From the NCBI GenBank assembly GCA_020137815.1, contig CM035352.1, forward strand, positions 4,140,361 to 4,204,360: a DNA stretch of 64,000 bases, read 5' to 3'. Under the pieces are notes generated by a model that saw only the letters and a program-made list of their open reading frames with translations, did no database searches and was not told the origin of the DNA. The stretch is from Hormiphora californensis (Eukaryota > Ctenophora > Tentaculata > Cydippida > Pleurobrachiidae). Both the position numbers and the translations under genes were made by a program. Positions 48,532 through 62,200 of the stretch are shown piece after piece (within the stretch, counting starts at the first letter, position 1; the number at the start of each line of letters is the position of its first letter).

Positions 48532-51500
48532 TTAAACTATAAGTCTACATCCCGGGATGAAGCGACTCTCCCGCCAGATGTTTGTAGACCCAGTATTATC
48601 ACAACACTTCTGGCACTGCCTACATCTCTTGTACCTATCGCACTGCTCCAGCAATAGCATCCCTGAAAAGAGAAAATGGGATAATACTGGATTAGTGTCT
48701 ACTAAATACCAACCAGTTTCCAATTCCTACACTGTTGTGGAAACTAGTTGACTTGCTCTGACCTATGAACACCTTTTCAACACTAGAAAAGTAGTAAAAA
48801 CTAAAAGTAACAAAATACCTCAAACCCTCGACTACTACTCAGTGTGCGGTGACATACCGTTTTTCTTTCTGTGTTTCAATTCGTCCAATTCTCGAGCTAA
48901 CTTCAGCTCATTTTGAGCAGCCCAGCTTTTTGTTAGATCATTTTTCTGAGCTTCCCTCATTTGGTATCGCTTGTAACTCTCCTCTCGAACCCTGCGATCA
49001 AGAAGTCATTATACGTCATAACGTGAAGCAAAATATCTAAAATGTAAACGAATCGTGTTAAAATCATTTTGGTTTTAGTGAACTTACTCAGTTTTTCCTC
49101 TAACAATCATTTCACACTCCCTCTTCACTGTTTCCTTTTTCTCAGCCGCAGCCTTCTTTTTAATTTCCTCAGTCGACCTCAGCTGGTGGTTCATCACCTC
49201 CTTCAGCCGCTTCCTCATCTCCCCGACCCTCTCCGGAGTCAAGTCCGATCGCCCAAAGATAGGGCTGTTGGAATCAGAAACGGCAGACGGGAATTGGAAT
49301 GGAGGATTTAGTAGTTGTGTATTTAGGGCAGCTTGGTATTCTCTCACACTAGCGTGTTTTTTGGCTATCCTCTCCCTTCTTGATGCGTCAAGCTCCGCTC
49401 TCACCTCCGCAAGTTCCGTTTTTTCCAATTTCTCCGTCTCTATCCGATGGTGTTCGGCCTTTCTCTCCTTCTCCTTCACTTGTTCAGCGAGATGCAGATT
49501 GTACTGCTCGGGGGCTAGGTACCGCCGTGGAGCAGGGGGGCGCCGAGCAAATATATACGATTTCTGAAGAGGTAGAAAGTGTGAGTTGTTGCTACATAAA
49601 AATCTGAATAGAAGCGACAATACAATACTGCATGTAGGTTTTGTGACCTTTTCCGACTCACATAAAAGTCCTTGTCAGGTAGCCGGTCAATTTTAGTTTT
49701 CTCTGCCAGGTCCAGATTGAAGTCCGCCACCTCTTTACTAATGTCCTTGTCTCGCTGCTGGTATACCTGAAAGAGGGGGGGGGGGTACTTCAGGGTAGAA
49801 AAAACACCTGACAGCAGAGTGATACAACCCTAACTATCTGGCTGCAGTGAAGAAGTAACAGAACACAAAGTGATTTAACTATCCTGGCGACTAGCATATA
49901 TATCTACCTTCTCCCGTTCGTAGTAAACAGAATCTAGATAGTTCTGGTACTGCTGCAGCACGGTGTCCTGTTCCTCCTCAGCCTTGGCCCGTTCGGCGGT
50001 GAAGGAGAGAGGGAGGTTTCTTCGTTGGCGCTGGTGGCACACATAGCACAGCTCCTGGCCACCACTGTGTTGACACGAACTGAGGGCCGGGAGAAAGTGG
50101 GGTTATAGTTGGGAGAAAGTGGGGTTATAGCTGGGTTAGTGTGGGGTTATAGCTGGGTTAGAGTGGGGTTATAGCTGGGTTAGCCGTTAGAGTGGGGTTA
50201 TAGCTGGGTTAGAGTTGGGTTTGGGGTTAGGGATGCTTTGTACAAGAAACAATAAAAAACGCTGTGACCGGGAGGGAATATGATTACATTTCATGTGCTG
50301 AAGTTGTTGTTGGTAGAGGTTCCTCTGTCACAGCATTGGTCGTTTCCACGGCCTTCTTAGGGATAACCTGGACTGTCTCCAGAGTTTCGCTTTTTAAATC
50401 AGTGTGTTTCAAATCTGAAAGGGGTATGGTGTAGGTAAGTATGTTCTAACCCGGGCGCAGAAAGTATGCGTAGTGCAGTAAGTATGCGTAGTGTTCAAAG
50501 GCAACAGGTTAGAGGGGTTACCTGTTTTGATTTTCCGGTTGACATCCTTCACTCGTTGCATTTCCACTCCCCCATCGCACGCCAAAACATCACTGTTCCA
50601 TGTTATTCGAGAGGAGGGAGCAGTTGCAGGGGCTACGGGATAGCTACTCTCCTAAAAAAAGGGGGGGGGGGTCATAAAACCAGAGGCCAAAACTTCTTGA
50701 TCCTAGATCAGCCAGTCAGGCCAAAGATAAGCTTATTTTATATATCACCACCAACCTCTTCAAGGGTTTCGAGAGGCCTCAAATCCAATGCACTGTTCCC
50801 ATGATTACTGATTACAGATAGAGGCCTATCCTCAGCTGCTGACCATACGTTCCTCAATTTGGCACTAGGGAGTCCCATTGTGCTGGGAGTGCTGCTAAGA
50901 ATGGAGCTCCTGGAGACGAAACTATCAGAGGTATTGGGCCTCCTCATCAGCATACCCTTACCGCCATCCAAAACTCGCATTAAATCTCGGCAAAACTTGA
51001 ACTTTGCTTTGCCCTCGCTAACAAATAAACTGCCAATGTCCTTGAAAGGTAGGATGGCCCTCTTTTTAGAGTGAACTGTACGCGAAAAGGCAGCAAGGAT
51101 TTCTCTCAAGCAGGTATCTACAACATCCCGCTCCACTCCCAGGTCCAGTGAGATCGAGGAGAGATTGAGTTGGACAACAGGAATCTCACCTGAGGGGAAA
51201 GAGGTAACTTTGAAAAATTAAAAGTTAAAACTTGTTTGCGGATGTACCACTACACGGAGAAGAAATGAAAATGAACAAATCTAAAACCCCTCCTCTCGCA
51301 CGGATCTTGATCCATGTGTATCGGTAGACCTTTGCGCGCGGGATTCTCTACCAAGAGTTGGATCGCGCGTTCCCTCCCTCCAAAACACAGCTTGCGAGTG
51401 TGTCACTGTGCCCTGTTCATATCACGCTACTACTGCTGCAGCAGCTCTGTTGTACTGTGCAGCAATATTATAGAGCTGAGTGATATGCAGCCGAGGAGGA

Positions 51501-52111
51501 GGAATCTTGTTAAACTACCAGCCCCCACTCATTTTATAAGTGTGCCGCCTCGATGGAGCTGTGAGAAACCAGAAATGCGTGCGAGAAATTAATAGAAATG
51601 TTAGGGAAAGAGAGGGAGGGGGAGGGAGAAATTGTAAAAAGTGCACCGTCTCACGGTGTCGGTACCATCATAGCGTCTTATTGGAGTATTGGACTGGATA
51701 GTGGATACGGCATTCAACACTAGTTTTATCGCCTACTTGCTATATCGGACCACAGAGATTGAGAGAAGTAGGTAAAATGAAGAAGCTAGAAGCGGTAGCA
51801 TCGTCCATAAACTGGGATACGTGGTGGTAACAAAGTTACCCCTCCCTTGCCGGTTTTCGAGTGGACCAAGGATTCAATATGATGGTACGAGTTTGTTATG
51901 TTCTAACCATCTCCTTTACATTTGTGTTTCGCGGGCGGGTCGCACGAAACACAGACTAGCTAGGCAAGGTACGAGTAACACATGCCCGTCCAAAAACCCT
52001 GTTACCCACTCACCTGGGGCAAGGTATTTAGTGTAGGTGACAGCGTGGGTTTTAGAAAACTTCTCAGAAAGCATAAAGACAGGTCGATGCATGCTCACTT
52101 TGCTGTTTGTA
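48532..52111 (-). CDS. CCDC81: Coiled-coil domain-containing protein 81 (N-terminus not found)
   Basis: CCDC81 is a centrosome/cilium-associated protein with tandem HU-like domains. Exons found, 5' to 3': 52111-52014, 51189-50756, 50651-50522, 50414-50288, 50079-49908, 49766-49662, 49563-49088, 48991-48858, 48662-48532, all in phase. The first visible exon holds HRPVFMLSEKFSKTH, and the next GEIPVVQLNLSSISLDLGVE and RDVVDTCLREIL, the junction and second HU-like domain. Exon 50079-49908 holds the zinc-type pair QELCYVCHQRQ. Then come long charged helices (FGRSDLTPE motif) and the C-terminus LLEQCDRYKRCRQCQ...NIWRESRFIPGCRLIV, closely matching vertebrate CCDC81. The exon encoding the first HU-like domain, with its usual PGLGTF motif, was not seen; it should lie 5' of 52,111, perhaps in the poor sequence at 53.05-53.9 kb. 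Confidence 0.9.
50090..50225. repeat. Short tandem repeat, GGGTTAGAGTGGGGTTATAG type
   Basis: Imperfect 18-24-bp units in a CCDC81 intron. Confidence 0.8.
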
Positions 52112-52177
52112 CTGAGTTGAAGACTTCTTTCCAGAAGAGAAAACATCCCAAAACCGGTGATATTAACGGCCTGAGGG

Positions 52178-52552
52178 CGCTGGGGTGTCAGGGGTTAGGA
52201 ACAGGGAGGGTGATGGGATGTCAGGGGTTAGAAACAGGGAGGGTGATGGGGTGTCAGACTGTCAGAGGTTAGGAACAGGGAGGGTGATGGGGTGTCTGGG
52301 GTTAGAAACAGCGAGGATGCTGGGGTGTCAGGGGTTAGAAACAGGGAGGGTGATGGGGTGTCAGGGGTTAGAAACAGGGAGGGCGCTGGGGTGTCAGGGG
52401 TTAGAAACAGGGATGGTGATGGGGTGTCAGGGGTTAGAAACAGGGAGGTTGATGGGGTGTCAGGGGTTAGGAACAGGGATGGTGATGGGGTGTCAGGGGT
52501 TAGAAACAGGGAGGGTGGTCGCCGGTCGGGTGTCAGGGGTTAGAAATAGGGA
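52178..52552. repeat. 33-bp minisatellite, about 11 copies
   Basis: Units of GTTAGAAACAGGGAGGGTGA + TGGGGTGTCAGGG. Because the unit is a multiple of three, long repetitive open frames arise on the plus strand; they are a by-product. Confidence 0.92.
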
Positions 52553-54157
52553 GAAGAAGAGAAAAAGCCTAGAAAAGGAGAAAGACAAGCAGTTCAATAT
52601 TTGCGGTTGCAACTTGAGTGATTACAGTGTTTGTTACATGTTGCTGTAAATTCTAAACAAGTACACCTCCAATGCAGGAGTATCCAGTTTTTGACCTCAA
52701 CTTGGCACTTGTTTCGTTATGCTCAAATCTCCGCTCAACAAGGATGATTTATGTTGATCTACGACCCGAACTGTGCAGTGTCACGTGACTTGAGTGTGTA
52801 CCACGTGACATGTCAACATTGACAGGAACTACACGTTACTTCGCGCCAGATTCAGCAAGCTTCCCCAGGAGTGCTTGACGGACGTAATTACACACACACA
52901 AACACTATCACTCACTCTCTCTCTCTTGAATATAATATAATTCACTGCAAGGTATCTCTCACAGAGAGGGAGGCATTTGATGCATGTTTCCATAGCAACA
53001 AAGAGAGGAACAACTGTATCCTATTACTAGGGAGGGAGAGGGAGAGAGGATAGAAGAAGAGAAAAAAGGAGAGAGAAAAAAACCCCCTTCTTCCCTCCCC
53101 CCTCTTCCTCTCCCCTCTTCCCCCTTTTCTCTCCTCTCCTCTCTCCTCTTTTCCTCTCCCTCCCTTCTTTCTCTCTCTCGCCCTCTCTCCCTCTTCTCTC
53201 CTTTTTTTCCCCTTTTTTTTCCCCCCTTTTTCGTTCCTTCCCCCCCCCTTCCCCCCCTTAAATACATCGAAAAGGGATTTCATTTTTTTCAAAAAATTCA
53301 AAAAAGGTGAAATTTTCATTCTCGTAATTAAGTTTCCCCCATTTTCTTTTTTCATTGGATTACCTACGGGGAAACCAAAAAAAACAAACTCGGAAAGGCT
53401 TGCCTCAGTGGAAGAATCAAGAAAGACCTGGTTCTAATTTACCACAGATACTCTAATTGGAACGAATAGAATGTCCAATGTTCCGGTATTACTTTTATTT
53501 TTTCCCTGCCCGTGTGAATGCCGAAGGCATTCACCCGGAAACCTTTTTACTTTGGGAAAAAAGGGATAGCAGGGGGAGAATTCAAAACGACATTTTGGTA
53601 TACTAACTATCGGAGGGGACATTTTTGGGGCAACTTTATTGCGGGGGCAACGGGGTAGCAAAAAGAGCCCCCCAGTTCCCACTGCTCCTCAAAACCCTTC
53701 ATTGGGCAAAAGTTTCAGGAAAAATGTGGGCGCGCAATTGGGGCGTGGCGCGCAAAATTTTTACTAAAACCAAGGATTTTTCTCTAAAAATGTTTGTGTG
53801 ATTTTTAAATGATCGGGGTTTTTTTTCCCCCCTTCTCTCCGGGTGGGCCTGTTTTTCCCTTTTTTCCCTAAAATTCACATGGCAGGGAAATTCAGCATTA
53901 TGTTAGAACATAATGCAATTAATCTTGTTGAATTATTTTATTGGCTCTGAAGTCATCCCAATTAACGACAACAGCCTCAGACGACGAGGTTACACCTGAA
54001 CAATACAACAGATGACGAGGTTACACCACTTCACCCCCCGGGGACCACTCACTCACGAGCACTCATAATGTCGACAAGATCGCATTGACGAAAGTCACGA
54101 TAGTTTGATTGGGTTTCCCTAACCCGACACCGCGAAGAAGAAGAAGTCCTGCACCTA
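52553..54157. other. No gene seen; includes poor-quality homopolymer sequence
   Basis: Between the minisatellite and the unrecognised exon at 54,158. From about 53,050 to 53,900 the sequence turns into long C/T and A runs like those at 23.4-25.4 kb. Missing CCDC81 5' exons could be hidden here. Confidence 0.5.
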
Positions 54158-54991
54158 CCTTCTACAGAGAGTTGAATGGGTATCAGTGTATACCGACATT
54201 TCTTTGCCTCAGTCACTAAAGTGGTGATTGCATCCCCAGACAACATTTCCGCATCCTAAAATAATGGGAACAACATGAAAAAGGGGTGGGGGAGGAATAG
54301 AATGCTAAATGATGCAATAAAATCTTATTTTCAAGAATTCTTCCAGTAATCTCTGAACATTTAACGCTTTAGGGTGTAAATTCTACAATCTACACGTTGA
54401 AAATGAAATTTTGGGTAAAAAACAAACAATAGGTGGTGATTTGAACCATGTTTTCATGGAAAAAAGCTCAGCTTAGCATATTTTTCTCAATCCATCCCTC
54501 ACTTGCATTGGGACAGTGTCAAACACAAGCCGGCCCAATCATAAACCTGACATTAGGAATACTTCATCACACTTTCCAGCCTCTCTCTCAGGGCTCAGAC
54601 AACAGTCCCAGAAAAATATGTGCCTGTTGCCATCTGGAAATGGGGTGGAATAATCGTGTTTCTGTTCTGATATCTGGCATTTCATGACACTACATCTCCA
54701 CAAGCCCTTGTGTTTTGCAGCAGTAGCCGGACGGGGTGGGGGAGGGGGAGGAACTGAAGTTAGGAATGTTGGATCTGGTATCACATCTGGGTGAACAAGA
54801 GCATCTGGAGTTATTGGATCTGTCGTGGATGGCACTCCTTGAGCCACACTCTCGTTAACCTGTCTGAGAAGAAGCCGCTCCTCTACTTTCCACGATAGAC
54901 CGATATCACTAAATGAGTGTTCCCGAAATACCGCATCTAGTTGGGCTATCTGATGATCTTGCTCACGTAGAATGGCTTCAAGATCAGCCAT
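54158..54991 (-). CDS. Unrecognised protein, two candidate exons
   Basis: I do not recognise this. A candidate first exon runs from the ATG at 54991 to a GTTTAT donor at 54,546; it begins MADLEAILREQDHQIAQLDA, a charged helix, then has a proline stretch (VPPPPPPRP). A second candidate exon, 54255-54158, encodes DAEMLSGDAITTLVTEAKKC and LIPIQLSVE between TTTTAG and GTAGGT. The phases do not match directly (1 to 0), so an exon is missing or the donor is wrong. It could be the 5' part of CCDC81 or a separate small gene. Confidence 0.35.
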
Positions 54992-56270
54992 CACAAATCA
55001 GAGAGAACGCACTACAGCTCACATGTACACGGAGTGTGTGTAATGCACGAGAGAGAGGATTAGGCTCAATGCTGCTAGAGAGGGATTATGCTCGACAAAT
55101 CTGAGCTGCAACAAATTGCAAGGCTGATGTTGGGATTAAAATACTGCAGTTAAACTTATTACGGCGTGGATCGAAGAAGAAAAGAAGCCGCAAACCAATG
55201 TAAAGTAGTGTGGAGAGTTGAAATGAATCAAGGGCGAGGAGTAACAAGCAACACTCGTGTTAAATAGGCACAAGCTGGAGATCTGATGACCTAATATAAT
55301 TGAACTTCAGAATAGGTTTAAGCCTTTTGGAAATTTACACAGGATAATCTGCAGGAATTGTTCTGTAAAACTAACGGAGATGTCAGGGTCCTTGCACAGG
55401 ATCATATGGGCACAGGGCAGGCAACCCCAAAAGTTGCTATAGAAATATTTCCATCCTCCGCAAACAATCCAGATCTGGTAAAGCGGAGTATTTTATTGAA
55501 ACATAACCACGCGCACTGCGCGTCGCAAAATGCATAGTAAAATTATTATTATTGCGCCCTCGAGATTTTCTCCTTAGACCCACGCCTCTAGAGACGTTCC
55601 TCTACGGCCGTGGCCGTTGTATTTCCCTTTGTGTCACATGATCCACCAAAAGGTCAAGTAACAATGAACTGAGATCATACGACACCGGACACCCTGCCAG
55701 ACTAGTTCAAGTTGAATGTTGGGTACCGGTAACTGTAAGGGGAGACTCGCCTCTCTCACGAATATTGGAGAACATAACAAGAAGAGATACCGGTACCCAA
55801 AATAACTGATATTTACTTCAGAATAACGCATAAAACACGGCTATTTTGGTGTATGCTATAAGTATTTATCGAAAACAAAGCAAAAAAAGATGACGGCAAA
55901 ATATAGTTTTTTTGAAAGGGCCGTACCCAAAACATGACAACACCACTCTTGCATTGGAGGCAGTCTCCATGACAACACCACTCTTGGAGGCAGTCTCCAT
56001 GACAACACCACTCTTGGAGGCCGTCTCCATGACAACACCACTCTTGGAGACCGTCTCCATGACAACACCACTCTTGGGATAAAACGCAAACAAAAATGTG
56101 ATAAAATTTCCATAAAAATAGATGTGTTCAACAAATGTTCGACCCTTGTTAGAACATGTTCAACAGTATGTAAAAACACTGGAACGGGAGCAACCGCTCA
56201 AATAGTCCGTCGTGAATCACACCAACACCCCCAAGTGGTCACACCAAGTGGTCACACCGTTGCTTTGTGG
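54992..56270. other. Intergenic stretch
   Basis: Holds a 30-bp tandem repeat (55,945-56,078) and, next to the SPEN stop codon, three near-identical GGTCACACC(GTTGC) units at 56,238-56,280. No gene is supported. Confidence 0.5.
55945..56078. repeat. 30-bp tandem repeat, about four copies
   Basis: Units of CCATGACAACACCACTCTTG + GAGGCAGTCT, with small variants. Confidence 0.92.
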
Positions 56271-59200
56271 TCACACCGTTGCTATGACGATTAGTAGATA
56301 ACCACAATCACCAGCTCCCTCCATGAGCTCAGGACAGAACCGCTTCATGTTGATCCGGGTGAAGTCACATGGCGGGAATATGTGCAACACGTAGGGACTT
56401 GTCTGCTCTGGAGGGAGAGGGAAGGTGTGTTAGAAATAGAGGGAGAGGGAAGGTGTGTTAGAACTAGAGGGAGAGGGAAGGTGTGTTAGAACTAGAGGGA
56501 GAGGGAAGGTGTGTTAGAACTAGAGGGAGAGGGAAGGTGTGTTAGAACTGGAGGGAGAGGGAAGATGTGTTAGAACTAGAGGGAGAGGGAAGGTGTGTTA
56601 GAACTAGAGGGAGAGGGAATGTGTGTTAGAACTAGAGGGAGAGGGAAGGTGTGTTAGAACTAGAGGGAGAGGGAAGGTGTGTTAGAACTAGAGGGAGAGG
56701 GAAGGTGTGTTAGAACTAGAGGGAGAGGGAAGGTGTGTTAGAACTAGAGGGAGAGGGAAGGTGTGTTAGAACTAGAGGGAGAGGGAAGGTGTGTTAGAAC
56801 TAGAGGGAGAGGGAAGGTGTGTTAGAACTAGAGGGAGAGGGAAGGTGGGTTAGAACTAGAGGGAGAGGGAAGGTGTGTTAGAACTAGAGGGAGAAGGAAG
56901 GTGTGTTAGAACTAGAGGGAGAGGGAAGGTGTGTTAGAATTGGATATATAGAGGTTCTACCCTAGCATTGCGTTATTCAGTGTGGTCTTGTTCTGTTTTT
57001 TTTGCTATTATAGTAGTAGAAGTATGAACAAAATGAACAACATGTACTAAGTAGTATGACGAAGCTCCAACGTTGGTGTTTACTTTGGGTACAGTGTCCC
57101 CTCTCTTCTTGGGACTAAACGTAGCGTGCGATAACATGAGAGAGAGAGAGAGACAGCGCAGGAGGATAGAAGAAGGGGGATACCATACCCAAGTGTTTAC
57201 TGACCTGGTACAGGTAGATTAATAATGCCAGCAGCTTGTTTGCTATCAAGATAGGATATAAATCCCTGTTGTAACACAGCCGTCTGATTGTTCACCATCA
57301 CAGGGTCAGTTCCATGGGGCAATGCCAGTAACATACACCACTGCCCCTCGTGTTGCATTCTTTTCTGGACCCCCTCTATCTGGTTGGGCTCCAGCCGCAT
57401 CCTCTGGGCTATCCTCATGGGACCGGGACCCAGGTTTGGCAGGGCGCCAATGGCCCCCTCCGCAATGCTTGAGCTGCCGGAGAGGAAGTGCAGCTGGGGG
57501 AGGTAGGGTCTTATGTATTGTTTGTACTGTTATATACAACGTGATACGAGATAAAATGGGGAAACATGTATTCAATTAATTTTCAATTAACTAATTAAAT
57601 CAATTGTTTCATACCTGAACATTAGCCTGATCGTTTTTAAGTGCAATGGCCCCTTTCCACATAATCGGATATTTGTTGAGTAGGAATAGTAGCTCTTTCG
57701 ATTGGGGCATCTGGGGGAGAGGGAGTAGGTTTATAAATAGGGGTGATCAATATGATCACTGATCATGGTTAACATTTTCTATATATTATGGAGTATGGAC
57801 GATCTAAGTTATTAATTAATTAATTAATTAATTGTTATTTACTGCTAACAAATTACCTCGATTGGGGTAGTAGCTACAGGTGTAATGTAAGTGTTGGCAG
57901 GAATTAGAGGGTTGTGAGCGGTCACATCTTGATGGACACCACCCCCACTACTGTTCAGCTCCTGGGAGGGAGAGTACCTCTCACTGGTGGATTTGTTGTT
58001 CACTGCTCCTGCAGCTGCCTGATATGGGGATATAGAGATATAAGATAATATTTTGGACTGCTCACTGCTCAATGCTCATACCCTGTTTTCACCATAATAT
58101 TATTAGGGTCTGAACAAGATGGTAGATTGATTAGTTTATGTTCAGGTAGAAAAGAACCAAATTACCAACAAGCTGGAACCGACCGAAACAAGTAAACAAC
58201 CAGTCAGAACTCGTTATTTAGGGCACGTGACTGGTTATCAGCCAATCAGGGACCAGTATTTCCTGATTCGGTCGGTTCCTACCAACAAGCGAGGAGGGAG
58301 GAGGGAGTTACATATTACTTGCCTAGCTAAAGATAAAATGGATTTGAACAAAACAAGTTATTACCTGATTATCACAATCGTTCATTATCCTGGCAATTCT
58401 ATCCAGAGACTCGGCAGTTCCCGGTGGGGTAACAGCAGGGACATCCGTAGAAATTGGGTGATCTGGAGACCTCCTTCTCCCCCGGCTCCCACCTCGTGAC
58501 CTCCTTCCTCCACTTCCCCCACTACCTGCAGTAGGTTTGGTGGAGGGCTGCTGCTCCTCTCGGCTCGTCTCAGAGGAAGAGCTAGAACTGGGGAAGTAGG
58601 CAGTAGGTGAGAGGGTGAGTGGAATTGGTCGGCGGTGTCTTGATGAGCCAGCTGAGTGATAGGTGAATGATGGTGGTGGACGCTTGGTTGTTAATCGTGG
58701 TGTTGAATGAGATAACTTTCGTCTCTTTTTCTTTCTATACCTGTCGTCCGTAGTAGATGAATCCTTCCTTGGTCTCTTCTTTTTATCAGGAGTCTTCTTT
58801 CTCTGTCCTATCTTCTTCTGTTTCCTTCGTGCAATTAGTGAATTGAGAATCTCCTCCTCCTCTTCACTCAGTTTCCCCTTGATCTTCTTCCTGCTCCGGC
58901 TATTCTCCTCGTGGTATGGCGGGGTACGGGTATTTCTGGGAGATCTCCCACGAGCACTTCGATCACGTGATTTGGACCTATCACGTGCTCTTGCGTCACG
59001 TGACCTCGACCTATCACGTGGTTTAGCATCACGTGATCTTGATCTATCACGTGGTTTTGCTCCACGTTGCTCTCTCGCCCGGGATGATGGAGGGTCTGGT
59101 GTCCGATCTCGCGGTGATCTCTCCCGGGAACTTCTCTTAGTTGATGACGGTCTCTTCCACTCCGAGCCCCCTCCTCCATCACCCTTGGTATCGTAACTTC

Positions 59201-62200
59201 TCCTATCACGAGATATCGAGGAGGCCTTCCTCTCCCCACCACTCTCGTACCTGCTCCTCCTCCTACCACCCCTGACATCCTCACTCTCCCTCCTGACACG
59301 TTCCTTTCCCTTCCAATCTGCTCCAGCTCCCTCTGAGGAACGGTTCCTGTTGGAATGTGGGGATCGGTAGCGTGTTGTCTCGTGATGGGTGGGTGACTCT
59401 CGTCTCGAGGTGGTTCGTTGGATGGGACTACGGTCCCGGGGGGCACCCCCACCATAGCTGGATCGCTGGTAGGAGTCTCGTGGTGCCACAGCCCGGTCAT
59501 CGTAACTACGCCGCCGCTCTCTCGGTGCTGCTGATCTTACTCGCAGGTTGTTCTCGTAGCTGAAAAAGAAAACGAATTAGAGAGAGGGAAAGAAAGAGAG
59601 GGAAAAATAGAGAGAAAGTGTGTGCGTGGAAAAAAGAGAGGGAGAAATATATAGTCAGTAATTTAAATGTACCTATCGGCAGCTTGTGAGATAAGATACA
59701 TCTGACTCTTCATTATTCTCTGACTGGCCTTGCATTGCTCATAGTTCTTGTAAAACTCCTGACACTCCAGATGATTCGCAAAATCAACCTGAAAACAACA
59801 ATGTCATTGAATAATACCCTTTTCCATTGTTACTCTTTCGGACAGGAGAATGTAATATATGTCGAGTGTGTGACAACTCTCTCAGAGGTATTAGAACTAA
59901 CCAGAATCTAACCGCGTACTATATATTAAAGTGGACATAAACAGAATTGGACAATCTTGATGGAGGAAGTAGAGCATAACTCTCCAAGTATTTTCCACTA
60001 CCTGATACCTCAATCAAGCTTGTCCAATTCTGTTTCTGTCAACTCTCACTTTAAGGAGGAATATATTTACCTTTATCCTACCACTCCGTCCAAGACACCT
60101 TCCTCTCATGTTCTCAATTGCCATCTGAGCGGACGCCACATCGGAATAAGTGCAGAGAGCAGATCCTAACGCCTTGTTGTATGTCATCCGAACAAGGTCT
60201 CCAAAAGTACCGAATTCCCGTTCAACTGTCTGCTCTGAGCAATCCGGATCTATCTCCATTGCCATTACCGTGTTGGTCGGACAACCCTTTCCGTAGCCGA
60301 TCTGGGGAGAGGGGGGGGGGGGTTTAGTTAGAAAAGACGGGGGGTTTTAGTTAGAAACTTTAGTTTGAATATGTAACGGAGGAGAATGGAGGTGTTTTTT
60401 GGGACCACTCTGTACCTTGCCTTGTTCAACCCTCCCTCCCCGCGCCCCAAAAAGGGTTTGAACAAAACAATATGTACCTTCATTTTCCTATCAAATAGCA
60501 TTTCCTCGTTGAGATATTTTCTGGCATCGCACGCCGATTTAAGGCCGTAGTACCGTATAAACGCGTAAGGGTATCCCTTGCTGGACTCTTTGATGTCGAT
60601 ACACTGCGAGAGGGTATTTTAGTTTGAATAAATAAGTCTTTATCAGGAGTTAAATTCCAAGTTAAGTCACTAAATTTATTTTACTTGATGGCTGGCTGCT
60701 TTACTAACCTCTATCTCGCCGTACCGTTTGAACAGCCCAATAAGATCCTTATACCTAACCTCCCCACTCAAATTCCCAACAAAGAGAGTGCTACTAGCCC
60801 CCTCATCTGTCACAGGTTCCTCCTGCCTCCTGGAGGGTTGCTCCCTTCGTCCCACATCCCCCACTGCAACGGCCTCCTCCCCAGTATCAGGGAAGTAGTT
60901 GTACGCTTCCTTCTCTGTAGGGAGTGGTAGATATTAGCAACATTAGTATACACTCCTAGTGCAAAAGCACCTGTGTGTCAGTCAGTATCTGTCTAGTGTC
61001 GCCGTCTGTCTGTCTAGTGCCTGTCTAGTGTCGCCGTCTGTCTGTCTGACCTCGTATTAGCTCCAACTCCATTGGTTTGCCAAACATTGGCCGTCTGTCC
61101 AGCTCCTCAAACGCATTTCTCGCGCTGTGACCACTGAAAAAGAGCAACAGTTAAAAACGGGTGTTAATAAAAGATGCACACACATTTTAGCACACACGTT
61201 TCGATGTACAAACATAGTATACGCGATTAAGCGGTTTTTACACATGTCTACTTACCGTTTGCGAGAGAGTTAAATTGAATCTAAATAATTTTTAAGCAGT
61301 GTTCGTAATACAGACATGACAGAGAAAACAGAGGTGAAAAAATCCCAGCGTAGAGAAAATGGAGAGATATAACTTCCGGTAATCTTCACGGAGAGACTGT
61401 TGAAACACAATTGTATAGAAACAAGTGAGATCCCCATAAGAAGTTGAAAACCGGAAATCGAAGCGTTGACATAATCAGGGTCAGTATTTGCTGGATAACT
61501 CTGGAACTGAAGAATAATATTTCTAGTATTTGGGAATATAAAACTGGTTGCAAAAGTTGAAAAGATATCATCAAAAGTTGACACGATCATCAGTATAATT
61601 CTGCTTCCCACGGTGCGCATGTTGTGCCGCGCGTGCTGACAACATCTACTTTCAATCCATTTTATCCGCTAGGAGTAGACCTCTCCGGCGCACAGAGTCG
61701 TAATTTGGACATGAATTATCCACTTTCCTCCGTTTCAAAGTCCTTTTCCTCTCTTTACTGAAAACAGCTGCTGATGCAAGTAGCCGATTAGCAGTGCAGC
61801 CTGCTGCCGATTATGGAATGGATTTTTAGAGAACTGAGAGAGAGAGAAAATCTGCAGGACGATTTGGGAGAGCTGCTGTAGGTTGGTTTCCCCTTCTTGC
61901 CGGTAGAGATAGATAGAAGTATTATAGAGAGACAACAGAAATATAGATAGTGTGTGGTAATATCAGCAGGTGGTGAAGGGGTGCTTACTCGAAAAACACG
62001 ACAATGCTGTTCCGGTCGCCCTGTCGGCCCTGGTTCATCCACCGATCCTTGATCGAGCCAAAGTGCTTGAATTCGTGGTGTATGGCATTGGAGAGCGTAT
62101 GTACTAAAACACAAGGATTTGTGGGGGTTAGAAGGACGGTAGTATCGGGGCGGCTTTGGGAATTGGGATATAACTAAATTAAAGATGTTCCTACAACAGT

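Noticed and set aside
52185-52649. Repetitive 154-codon open frame
   Set aside because: A 33-bp minisatellite is divisible by three and keeps frames open; it lies on the strand opposite CCDC81 with no start context or splice support.
54158-54255. This exon as the missing first HU-like domain of CCDC81
   Set aside because: It lacks the expected PGLGTF-type motif and its phase (1) does not match the first visible CCDC81 exon, which needs two preceding bases.
56409-56940. CRISPR-like regular repeat
   Set aside because: Units are contiguous 28-bp copies with no unique spacers, inside an intron of an animal gene; a minisatellite.
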